Below are positions 21,097 through 30,895 of a DNA stretch of 64,000 nucleotides, piece by piece. The stretch covers positions 15,864,456 to 15,928,455 of the forward strand of contig OX328110.1 in NCBI GenBank assembly GCA_946811185.2. The letters are read 5' to 3'. Source of the DNA: Hippopus hippopus (lineage: Eukaryota > Mollusca > Bivalvia > Cardiida > Cardiidae). A program made the translations under genes and the position numbers. A model generated the notes under the pieces. The model saw nothing but the letters and a program-made list of their open reading frames with translations, searched no databases and was not told where the DNA came from. Positions within the stretch are counted from its first letter, which is position 1. Every line of letters begins with the position of its first letter.

Positions 21097-21440
21097 ATGG
21101 GCGAAAACTGCTTTGGGCGTAATGGGAAGGGGCCATGTGGGAAAAGGGCCAAGTGGTCATTGGGCAAAATGGGGAAAGGGCGAAGTGATCATTGGGTGAA
21201 ATGGGGATAGGGCGAAATGGTCATTGGGCGAAATGAAGCAGTTGGGCGAGATGGTTTCTGGGCGAATTGAAAAATGGGCGAAAAAAAGATTGGGCAAAAT
21301 GGCCATTGGGCAAGATGGATATTTGGTGAAGTGGTAAATGGGCAAATTGGGAAAGGGCGAAGTGGGATTGGGCGAAATGGGAAAAAAGTTGGGCGAAATG
21401 GGAATGGGCGAAATGGGATTGGGCGAAATGGGAATAAACC
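21097..21440 (-). repeat. Right tandem-repeat inverted end of the MULE element
   Basis: About 22 units of GGGCGAAATGGTCATT-type sequence, the complement of the left array. Units near the outer edge are the most regular. Confidence 0.85.
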
Positions 21441-21448
21441 GTGTATGC
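21441..21448 (+). other. Right target-site duplication of the MULE element
   Basis: GTGTATGC, identical to 17534-17541. Confidence 0.8.
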
Positions 21449-22531
21449 AAGTCAGCTGATAGAAGTCATTATCAAGGCTCAATAAGACAGAATGAAGAGC
21501 CCCTGACCGGTCGAGGTCTTTTTTGACATTTGTTTTGTCATGAGTTTTCGTGGTTTTTTTCCATGATGATTAATCTTTGAAAACGATTTTTTGTGAGTTT
21601 TGACATAGAATCTATATGGAAATATTGATAAAGCGTCATTTTCTGTTGCAGACCTAATACAGTATTGAAAAAAAACCCTGTTAAAGATTAACTGTGGAGA
21701 GGAAACTCTATATTTCTGCGTCATACGATTTCGTGCTTGTCGATAATCCCACAGCCATACCGATACCGGCTCTTTCATTAACATCTTGATTTTATGACCC
21801 ATAACTGATGGCTTTATACGTCCGAGTATGAATTTGCTTATTTTTGATACAGAGTATCCATTTCGGCCGACGACAAGTTATGTTCACCAATTATACAGCC
21901 GATTCCAGTCCTAAGACAAAGACGAAGAACAACCGCTCGAAATTTGAGAGTGGGAAAAAGACTCATGGTCTAAATTAGGCCGGGTATTTTTCATAACTGG
22001 TTCCTGACTCAGGACTATCAATTTAGGAGCTCGGTTCTTTATTTTTGCCTTACGGAACTTCGCTTCGCTGCAAAACTTGAGGCAGTTGCCTAAAAGTTTA
22101 CAAAAAAGTTTGCCCAGTCTAAAACTTGAGCAGTTAGAACGGTTTACAGCCAGATAATCGAGTCAATGCATGAATCGATTGAAAATATACGGACGCAGTC
22201 TATAGTTCATTCGCCCCCAAATAGTATCGCACCTAAAATACGACGGTTGTCGATTTCCTGCTTGAAACTGTGGTCAATGCCCACAGTCGATGGATTTTAG
22301 CAAGTTATTTACTTAAAAAATGAGTCAAAACGCACAAATTTGTGCGTCAGGGAAAATCCCTGGCTGATACATCAACTGATTTTCTTTTTCTAGAGTCTAA
22401 TTGGGAATTCTTTTTATGGAATTGGGAAAAAAATACACTTTTTTCGATTGGGAATGGGGCCGAAATTCGGCCCCGTAGGAAAGGAGGAAAATCCCCTGTA
22501 ATTGTTTAACTGTTTTTACTTTGTAATCCCT
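21449..22531. other. Spacer without recognised gene
   Basis: No credible coding frame. Two small adjacent palindromes (CGCACAAATTTGTGCG at about 22330 and CAGGGAAAATCCCTG at about 22349) and CGGGGCCGAAATTCGGCCCCG-like words near 22455-22475 suggest the edges of unrecognised short elements. Confidence 0.4.
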
Positions 22532-23328
22532 TATTATACCCCCCCACAAACGAAGTTTGGGGGGGTATACTGGAGTCACCTTGTCCGTCTGTCTGTCCGT
22601 CTGTCAGTCCGTCCGTGCGTCACGAAAAGCTTTTCCGGGGCATAACTGCCAAAGTATAAAAGCTAGTGACTTCAAACTTTATATACAGACAGGTCACATT
22701 AAGAAGAAGTGCAGTGTACAAGAACCATGACTCTGTCTTCAGTATAATCAGAGTTATTGCCCCTTGTAAATTTTAACTGGATTTTTGTCCGTGGCATAAC
22801 TTCAAAAGTATAAAAGCTAGTAACTTCAAACTTCACACACAGATAGATCACATTAGGGAGAAGTGCAGTGTATAAGAACTATAACTCTATTCCAACTATT
22901 TTTGGGGTTATTTCCCTTTGAAAATTTTAACTCTGGATTTTTGTCCGGGGCATAACTTCCAAAGTAAAAAAGCTAGTAATTTCAAACTTCACATACAGAT
23001 AGGCCACATTAACGAGAAGTGCAGTGTACAAGAACCATAACTCCATTCCCAAAAGCTATAAACTTAAAACTTCATATACAATTAGATCACATTAAAGCAA
23101 AGTGCACTCTGTAAGAACCATAACTCTATTCCCACTCTTTTCAGAGTTATTACCCTTTGTAAATTTTAACTTTGGATTTTTGTCTAGGGCATAACTTCCA
23201 AAGTGTAAAAGCTAGTGACTTCAAACTTCATATACAGATAGACCACATTAACAAAGAGCTGTTTTGTGACAAGGAGCTGGTGGGGGGTATGATCACGTTT
23301 AGTGATAGCTCTAGTTTTACGGTTGTAA
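22532..23328 (+). mobile_element. HINE-like element, family P1
   Basis: The left end is a strong hairpin (TATACCCCCCCACAAACG / AGTTTGGGGGGGTATA). A GTCCGTCTGTCTGTCCGTC stretch follows, then about four units of a roughly 154-bp repeat marked by GGCATAACTTCCAAAGTATA and ACAAGAACCATAACTC. The right end is GGTGGGGGGTATGATC...GATAGCTCTAG. It has no inverted ends and no gene. I infer a Helentron-related non-autonomous element from the layout shared with P2 and P3. Confidence 0.6.
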
Positions 23329-23348
23329 GGAAAAACACTTTTGTGAGT

Positions 23349-23840
23349 AATTGAGAAGAAACTGGTAACCAGTATTTTCTCTTTGTCCCATAATGTTTTC
23401 TACCCTTAAAATGATATAAATCCTGTCATGTTAGGTACGTGAAATCTGTCGTCTGCAAATTCTTTCATTTTAGAAAGCGTTAACAATCAATAATCCATCA
23501 AACATTACTTGCTCCAACATTTTTTTTAAACACGATGGTTTTTCGAGTAGAATTCGCAAGCATGGAAAAAAATATTTGTAGGGTCAAATAGACTTGTCCG
23601 AAGAAATCATTTCCAGACTAGACATAAAATATGACACAACTGATGGGATTTGTTTTTGAAGAGCTATAAAACTTTGTGGAACAAAAAGGAGAAAATGCTG
23701 TTTTGATTTATTTTTGAAAAGCTAGAAAACTTTGTGGAACAAAAAGGAGAAAATGCTGTTTACCAGCATTTTCTCCTTTTCCCACAACGTTTTCAAAAGT
23801 CTACCTCCTTCAGGTTGTCACCATTCGTTTAAAGGTAAAA
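23349..23840. mobile_element. Two TTAA-MITE-1 fragments in opposite orientation
   Basis: 23349-23477 is a right-hand part (GGTAACCAG..., GTCGTCTGCAAATTC). 23625-23840 is inverted and has an internal direct duplication of about 60 bp (TTTTGAA(A)AGCTA...GGAGAAAATGCTG twice) inside the left arm of its hairpin. Confidence 0.65.
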
Positions 23841-24173
23841 TATTTAAGCTCTTTTGATAATATTTTCGCAACACAACACTTTCCTTTGTAATTTTTCAAA
23901 TAGCTTCGCTGTTTAAATAGCAAGACAAATTTAAACCTGCTACTTATTTATGATATCAATCCGATCTCTAATTTTTTAATATCAGCAACTCGTTCGTTCT
24001 GCGACCAACATTTCGGGTCCTGCAGAAATTAATTTTGCCAACATTGTAGGAAAAAAAAAAAACAGAGAAAATGCTCTTTAGACTATTGGTATACAACACT
24101 TCTAGTAACGTTACAAGAATTCTAGCCCTTATTCGTGATGAATTTCACAAAGGATGTATTGGAGACTGTCTGT

Positions 24174-24345
24174 TTTAAATTGGATTAAATTGAGGAAACT
24201 GGAGAAAATGATGTTAACCAGCCTTTTTCTCCTTTCCTACAAATATTTTCTAACTTTTCAAAGACTAGTTAAATTGTCTGAGCCACATTTAATTAGCCTG
24301 GGTTCCATCCCGATCATATTTTTCCTCTTATATGACCCAGGGATC
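24174..24345. repeat. Strongly decayed TTAA-MITE-1 fragment
   Basis: GGAGAAAATGATGTTAACCAGC and TTTTTCTCCTTTCCTAC are recognisable halves of the central palindrome. Confidence 0.5.
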
Positions 24346-24701
24346 TTATACCGGACGTTACTTTGTCATAAATGACTATTAATAATTACGAAAGCGATAA
24401 CGTTTTGTCACAGATCCGCATGAAGCGTGAAAGAAGACAGCACTAATTAAGGGGTGATTAAAAGGTTATCAGTATTACCGCCTGAACCCAGGAAACATTT
24501 AAGTTGCTGCCTGCAAATGCTTTAAATTTGGACCAAGTCTAAAATGTTGACGTCTGATTAAAGAGTAAAGGAGGTAATGCATACTTCAAGAGTATATGGT
24601 TCAGTTATTCCGACCTTGGTGGGACAACCGTTATATTAGCCTTTATATTCGAACTTTAGAAAACCCGAATGTCTATAACGGGTAAATTTACTTAGGTATA
24701 A

Positions 24702-24919
24702 CCCTTTACCGAACGACAAAATTTTGGAGACGACCAAACTTAAAGCAAGTGCAGACGACAAACTGAATCCAGCTCAAATGATGATTTCTTAGATGGAGTA
24801 GAACACATTATAGGAAAAGGAGAAAATGCTGGTTACCAGCATTTTTCTCCTTTTCCCACGATGTTTCCAAAAGCCATCTCTTTCGGGGTCGCTTAAACTC
24901 GGGATTGTGTGGTAAAGGG
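24702..24919 (+). mobile_element. TTAA-MITE-1 copy
   Basis: CCCTTTACCGAACGACAAAA, GCAAGTGCAGACGACAAACTG, hairpin at about 24800-24870, and GTGTGGTAAAGGG at the right. Confidence 0.8.
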
Positions 24920-25691
24920 TTGAATGGCGTTCTACTCCAGGGCGTTTAAGTCATGCAACGCTTACATGTCTCATTGCGTGTCTTTACTGCGTTCCGCCAG
25001 TTAGGAATCTCTGCACAACGCCTTGCGCATCGTTGTCTGCGCATGTCATATTCTTCAAATTCGACCTGTCTGCTATGACGCATCACCCATCCCCCGAATA
25101 TTCGGGAAAAGTAGGGCTTACAGCGAAGCTATTAGCCTATTACCCAAGCATGTAGGGGCTGTTTTCATAAATGGCCGCTGCATAGGTTACATGCTAGCCG
25201 ATCTCAGCTGAATGAATCGCACCAGGTAGCGTTTTATTGAGTATACGTTTATTTCATTTTGAAATTCAAAGTAACGGTTTTTGTTTTGAAAAGTAGTCCG
25301 GTTCTGTACCCATAATGCCCATATTAGATAGATGTGTATTTGTAGAATGCCATCTAGCGGGAGATAATGCTTCCGCATGGACCTTGAAAGCTCCCCACGT
25401 GACCGGCGCTGCCACTGGATAGCCGACATGGATCTTTCACAGTTACAGATCCAGCCTCAGATTGTTCAATGGCTAAGTCAAACCTTGAAAGTCAATGACA
25501 GGTGTACAAATCGGGGCATAAAATAATTCTGAGTCAGTGTCTAAAACATACTCGTCTGTGGAATAGTCACTCGCAGCCTTTTGGACACTTGCTCAGGGAT
25601 CTTATACGATCCCTGACTTGCTCACGGTTGTTTTATTGGGGGTAGACTAAACGCGTAATGCAGTTCAAACCAGAACCTCTATGCTCGTTAA

Positions 25692-25916
25692 CCCTTTATC
25701 ACACAATCTCGAGTTTTAACGACCCTGAGTAAGAAGGCATTTGAAAACGTTGTAGGAAATGGAGAAAATGCTGGTAACCAGCATTTTCTTCTTTTCCCAC
25801 TATGTTTTCTACCCTATCAAGGACAAATTCCATCGTTTGAACCACATTTAAATAGTCGTCTGCAAATGCTTTCATTTTGGACATAACTAGATTGAAAATT
25901 TGTCGTATGGTATAGA
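25692..25916 (-). mobile_element. TTAA-MITE-1 copy
   Basis: TTAA at 25688-25691, CCCTTTATCACACAATC, hairpin with several uncompensated changes, GTCGTCTGCAAATGC, right end TCGTATGGTATAG. Confidence 0.75.
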
Positions 25917-25997
25917 ACAAAGTTTGTTCTTAACCCATACCACTGGCTCGCGATACGTGTACATGTTCAACAATAAAAGGCACTGGACTTGTGTTAA

Positions 25998-26218
25998 CCC
26001 TTACTCCACAGATACTCATTTTGACGCATCAAGAACAGACAGCTTTTGAAAACATTGTGGGAAAAGGAGAAACTGCTCGTAACGAGCAGTTTCTCCTTTT
26101 CCCACAATGTTTTCTACTCAATCAGATATCTGTATCTCCATTTGTTCACATTTTTGACATCATATCTTTATTTGCTGTTGAACTGGAAGAGTCTAAAATT
26201 GGCATATCAGGTAAAGGG
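25998..26218 (-). mobile_element. TTAA-MITE-1 copy with doubly compensated palindrome
   Basis: TTAA at 25994-25997 and 26219-26222. The palindrome at about 26049-26115 is perfect yet differs from the family in two base pairs: AAACTGCTCG on the left arm and CGAGCAGTTT on the right, where other copies have AAAATGCTGG / CCAGCATTTT. Confidence 0.85.
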
Positions 26219-26248
26219 TTAACTAGTTATAAACTAAAGTAATGGTTT

Positions 26249-26425
26249 AACCTCTGTCGGACGATCCCGTTGTACGAATAACAGTAATGTCTTTGAAAAA
26301 AAAAAATCCCAGGACAAAATGCTGGTGACCATCGTTTTATTCCTTTAACCACAGTATTTCTACCCTTTCAGCTACGCTTGATTTGTTGTCTGCAAATGCT
26401 TTCAATATAAGTAGTTTTTTGTCTG
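26249..26425 (-). repeat. Decayed TTAA-MITE-1 copy
   Basis: Follows the previous copy after about 25 bp. AATGCTGGTGACCATCG and TTGTCTGCAAATGCTTTC identify it. Confidence 0.5.
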
Positions 26426-26429
26426 GTGC

Positions 26430-27550
26430 TAAACGATGATCAGGAAACGCTTTTGAACAGGAAATGTTTCGCCATGGGTTTACGCGTTACAGTAAATACA
26501 GTGCAATCTCAGTCACATGGTCGATAAAGGGACCCTACATGTATAACGTTGTATTATGAAATTCAGAACTGCTAGACAGATATTTCACGTAAGTTCGAAC
26601 GAAAGTTCTTCAGTCTTGTAGTTTTAATGGGGTCGAATCCACGTCATTTCTGCCACCCGTAAAGCCATGAGATTAACCCAGTTTTACAAGACAATCATGT
26701 GGCCGTACCTTTTCGAAAATTTCGTATCAGTGACATACATACAGCATGTGTGTAGAAGGTATGGTAAAGTAAAACGGTGTTATATAGATATCTTAAGATG
26801 GGTTAAACAGTTATTAAAAAGTAAGAAAATACAGCCACATACCCTCAATTTACATCCATTATTATGTACCTTTAGTACACGAATATATAGTCATGTTCGT
26901 TTATTTGAACAAAAGCCGATATAGACCCGTTTAGACGTATCCAACTGTCGTTACTACACGTCCAACCTTTTACCCTGATCCGCGCTCTACCTTTCTCTAG
27001 AAATTGTGTCGCTATTCTGATTTACGGTCATTTTGGGTCGTAACATGGCTTAAAAAATTTGATATACCAGAAGCATGAAATGATGGTTAAATACATAATT
27101 GTTTATCTACATGAGAATCGCCATTCCTCCATTGATGTTTTTGTTAATTAACTGTCTTAACACGTTCTTCTAATGAAAGTGTACTGAATCAATACATGTT
27201 ACACCTGGGTGACTCAAGCCGTCTGCTAAATATGCGGGTACCTGAATATCGATAAAATGTGATTTTTTGACGTTCAATTACGCTGAAAAAATGTTGAAAA
27301 TGTTATGTAATCAATTATTTAAAGAAAAAATGTAAAGTTTAAACGATCGAGAAGGGTCTTTTCAGAAAAACGGTGATGCACAACATCAACGTCGGGTACC
27401 AGACGCGAAATCCTTGTTCATATACTGGTCCCCAGTTTCTGTATTCTACCCAGTTGAAGGACATAAATCACTCGTGAGAGGCTCTGGTTATGTTAGCTAG
27501 CAGTCTATGATGTATCCTAGAACGCTACAAGTACCAAACGTCTGAAATAC
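26430..27550. other. Spacer without recognised gene
   Basis: Open frames up to 85 codons (26667-26924) show no domain. No repeat family of this window is evident. A GGTCGAATCC word near 26632 resembles a tRNA B-box but no cloverleaf forms around it. Confidence 0.35.
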
Positions 27551-27556
27551 TATTAA

Positions 27557-27768
27557 CTCTGTTTCACAAAGTCCCGTATTTTAACCGTGCTAACTTGAAA
27601 GGACCTCCATGGAAAACATTATGGGAAGTAGAAAAAAATCCTTCTACCTAAATGTTTTCTACCCTTTCAATGACAAATTCAAACAAAAATTTGAGACATA
27701 TATAAAATTGCATCTTCTGAATATGCTTTCAAACACGAAAAGTTTAAACATTTGTCGAATGGTAAAGA
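27557..27768 (-). mobile_element. Decayed TTAA-MITE-1 copy
   Basis: TTAA at 27553-27556, CTCTGTTTCACAAAGTCCCG, remains of the hairpin, right end GTCGAATGGTAAAGAG. Confidence 0.55.
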
Positions 27769-27774
27769 GCAAAA

Positions 27775-28810
27775 ACATTTACTGTTCTTAGAAGACTGTT
27801 TGCTTGCGATGTACACATTCGTTGTACAATTATTTTGGCATTAGATCCTGAAAGCGCGAAGCACGAACGCACATACAAGACTGATCCAGGATCTACAAGG
27901 ACTGCTATTTATGAACATTGCTACTATCACAGATGTGAAAGTGCTTGGTATTAGTCTTTTTGCAGACTTTAAACAAGAGAAATCCTATGAAAAGAGATAT
28001 ATAGACGGCGATACAATTAGATCTATACACTAAGATATTAGATATTTATGATTAAATATAAATCTAACTCATCGTTGAAAAAGGAACAGTTCCTGCGAAA
28101 AATAAATGACAAGTAGGCTATACAGTAATGGGTTATAAGGTAAACGTATAAAAATGCTAAACTACCAACGAGAACAAGACTAAGAATTACACGTGCCCGA
28201 TCTTATCCATTTATTAAGGCGTAAATAAGGGCCGCGAGGTGTCTATTAACTGCTGCAACCTTTAGGTTTGCAGACATGTATTTGTGTCATGTACATTAAC
28301 CAGCATATGAGCCCGCAAAAAGACGCTAGATGCTCGAAGAATAATCATGTCCAGATTTCTTACCAAGCGTAAACATGACCACAAATCTACCCAATCAATT
28401 TTTAGCCTGCCTTGACTGATCCCGGTGTACATAGTTTAACCCGCTGTCATACATCTGCATATAAAGGGACGCTTTACTAGTAAGCAAGCGTGACAGAAAC
28501 GGGAAATAATGTTCTGAAGAAAAATATTTTCAAACTTGCATGCAGACCCCCTCTTTTACCAGACCATGGCTTAAATACGTTGAACTAACTACTGCTGCAC
28601 TATCATTCCGAAGGAAAAACGTTCCTTTCTGTGCAATTTAACGGGCAGAAAAACATATACATTTACTCTTTTGTCTACTTAAGGTCTATGGCCCCTAATT
28701 CTCATCTTATTCGAGACTTATACAAAGAAGTAGATCGAAAGCTAAAACAACTACCGCCGGAAAAAGAGTCTATTCTGTCCACAGTTGGTTTATATTGTTT
28801 ATTCCAGACG
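27775..28810. other. Spacer without recognised gene
   Basis: Only a right-end fragment of family E (CCCCCTCTTTTACCAGACCA at about 28546) is recognised. Confidence 0.35.
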
Positions 28811-28814
28811 TTCG

Positions 28815-29037
28815 ACCAAATGAACCAAAAAATCCCGTGTTTTAGTGACCTTAGCCCAGACAGCTTTTGAAAGCATAGTGGGAATAGGAGAAACTACTGG
28901 TAACATTTTCTCCTTTTCCAACAATGTGTTCTACCCTTTCAAGTGCAAAGCCCTTCTCTTGAGCTATTTCCATTTCGTCGTCAGCATTCGCTGCAAAAAT
29001 TGCATTCTGAAATTTTGTCGTGTGGTAAAATGTTTAC
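28815..29037 (-). mobile_element. TTAA-MITE-1 copy, diverged
   Basis: AACCAAAAAATCCCGTGTTT, half-deleted hairpin, CGTCGTCAGCATTCGC, TCGTGTGGTAAAATG. Confidence 0.6.
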
Positions 29038-29065
29038 GCAAAGACCCAGGCTGACATGGCCTGCA

Positions 29066-29390
29066 ACAAGCGAAAAGGGGCATTCGGACATTTGCGTAAA
29101 GTGTCGTCTCGGATCAGCCTGCGCAGTTCGCGCAGGCTAATCCGAAACGACACTTTCCGTTTTTATGTATTTTTTCTGTTTTGCGCACGTCTACTGTAGC
29201 ACAAAATCTAATGTAGTCGTAAAGTGCCGTCTCGGATTAGCCTGCGAAGACTGCGCAGGCTGATCCGAGACGACATTTTACGCAAATGTCCGAATGCCCC
29301 TTTTCGCGTGTTGCAAGCCACTGATCCGAGATGACACTTTACGCAAATGTATGAATGCCCCTTTTCGCGTGTTGCAAGCCACTGTAGTGC
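29066..29390. mobile_element. Large inverted-repeat MITE, family F
   Basis: The arms read GCAACAAGCGAAAAGGGGCA with CGGACATTTGCGTAAAGTGT at the left and ACATTTTACGCAAATGTCCG with TGCCCCTTTTCGCGTGTTGC at the right (to about 29320). Each arm also holds a nested palindrome GATCAGCCTGCGCAG / CGCAGGCTAATCCG. The last 65 bp (to 29390) repeat the right end in tandem. It resembles a palindromic element known from bivalve genomes. Confidence 0.75.
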
Positions 29391-29633
29391 TGAATTATCT
29401 GGTATTCCAGGGTTTTCGTTTACCCTGAAAAAGTGACACGGCCGTGAAAAGGCTTCTTCAACCTGTCTCGCTGAACGAGTTTAGTTACCTCTTGTAAAAT
29501 TTGGTAGGAACGGCAGGCCCCTACTATGATGTCTTTCTTTCCTGGATACAGAGGCTGCATGTGATCGATCTCCGCGTCTATCAGACGGTCAGAGAAGATA
29601 CCAACGGAAGCCATGTTCAATCAAGCATTCTCA

Positions 29634-29869
29634 ACCCTTTATCAAACATCTCCGTACGTGTTTTAAAGGCCCTGGGGATGGTGGGGCTTCTGAAAACATT
29701 GTGTGAAAGCGGAAAAAATGCTGGTAACCAGCATTTTCTCCTTTTCCCACAATATTTTCTGAAATTCCAAAATAAAATGTACTTATTTGATTCACATTTA
29801 TTTCGTCGTCTGGAAATGGTTTTGATAAAGAATAAAAAAAAAAAGTGTTTGGTAAAGAGTTAATTCCGA
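29634..29869 (-). mobile_element. TTAA-MITE-1 copy
   Basis: CCCTTTATCAAACATCTCCG, hairpin near 29695-29760, TTTGGTAAAGAG with TTAA at 29870-29873. Confidence 0.75.
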
Positions 29870-30013
29870 GACTACAGAATGTCTCGGTCCGTACTGAGAT
29901 TGCTAGAAATGAAAAGTAGAAATGAAAAGTAGAATTCTTTATGAGTATGGTCCCTAATTGAAGATTACTGTCTTCTGGAGTTATAGTGGTCTTTAACTCT
30001 GTCATTGTCATAA

Positions 30014-30098
30014 ATCCGAGGCCAATGGCTCAGTCGCTAACGCACAGGACTAGTAATCCAGGGTCGTGAATTCAAATCTCAGCTCAGTCAGGATCTTT
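30014..30098 (+). repeat. tRNA-like SINE head or tRNA pseudogene
   Basis: GAGGCCAATGGCTCAGTCGC resembles a tRNA A-box region, GACTAGTAATCC an anticodon-like stem region and CGTGAATTCAAATCTCAGC a B-box/T-arm. The acceptor stem does not close, so a functional tRNA is unlikely. An A-rich tail follows (AAAAAAAAAA at about 30104), which fits retroposition. Confidence 0.5.
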
Positions 30099-30599
30099 TT
30101 GATTTAAAAAAAAAAAGTTTCCTCACACAATGCTGAATAATTTGTCGACGGTGTTCAGGTGGGAAAGCAGCTTGATGACAGCAATTAATGTTAATACTGA
30201 AAATAGTGTTAAACACCTATTGAAGCGTATGAACATACAAAACTTAATAGCAGATGTTGCCAAGATGTGAATGTTGTTCAAAGAGTGCTTAATGTTTTCC
30301 GTAGCCTGGCATCCAGGCCCTGCATTTTGAACAGTCATTCTAATGAACAAGTTACACCATTTTAATAAACCTACAGAAATATGTGTTATTATTTGCCCTT
30401 TATCTAAAATACAGACATATGGAACATTATATTAGAGTATTTGTTTTGCAGTTTTATTATTGATATTCATTTTTTATCAAAATACTTTAATTAAGGTAGG
30501 CCAACTGTAATGGGCAATATTTCAAATTACTGTCCATGTATTCTGCTCCTTTAGGACGACGATGATACAAGTTACATGGTTTAGACGAATTCTTTTATT

Positions 30600-30716
30600 T
30601 TTGTTTCATGACGTCATACGTAATCGGCCATCTTGGATATGAAAGACGAACGTAGTTGACGAAAAGCCAAAGATAGAATCATTTAATGTCAGTTCTAGCG
30701 ATCTTTATCCAACATA
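30600..30716 (+). promoter_or_regulatory. Putative ARGLU1 proximal promoter
   Basis: In the 117 bases before the ATG are a palindromic CRE-like TGACGTCA (30609-30616) and GGCCATCTTGG (30626-30636), which resembles a YY1 site. From general knowledge both are typical of TATA-less housekeeping promoters. The transcription start is not visible. Confidence 0.5.
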
Positions 30717-30895
30717 ATGGGGCGATCGAGAAGTCGGAGTAGATCTTCTAGTCGTGCTGTAAGTAAATCAGCATCAAAGCACAGAACAAAACACAAGAAA
30801 AGACGTTCAAAATCTCGCTCAAATTCCAAAGAGAAAAACCACCGACATAGTCACAGCAGGGCTCGATCTAGATCAAGGGAAAGAAAACGTGCAAG
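30717..30895 (+). CDS. ARGLU1: ARGLU1 exon 1 (RS domain)
   Basis: 179 nt, 59 codons plus two bases. Donor AAG|GTATG. Codes the Arg/Ser tail. Confidence 0.9.

Larger units (their letters stand above)
17542..21440 (-). mobile_element. Autonomous FLYWCH-MULE transposon with minisatellite ends
   Basis: A complete 3.9 kb element. The outer edges pair as GGTGTCTTCTCATTTCGCCC (left) and the complement of GGGCGAAATGGGAATAAACC (right). Each end continues as about 350 bp of 15-16 bp tandem units CATTTCGCCCAATTC, in opposite orientation at the two ends. The 8-bp direct repeat GTGTATGC flanks it exactly. Between the ends lies one spliced gene (20882-19124, minus strand) for an intact transposase. From family knowledge, MULE-type elements have long inverted ends and 8-11 bp duplications, and animal members often carry FLYWCH-like zinc fingers. 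The intact frame and perfect duplication suggest a fairly recent insertion. Confidence 0.85.

Noticed and set aside
26600..26660. Possible tRNA (GGTCGAATCC box)
   Set aside because: No A-box at the right distance and no closing stems on either strand.
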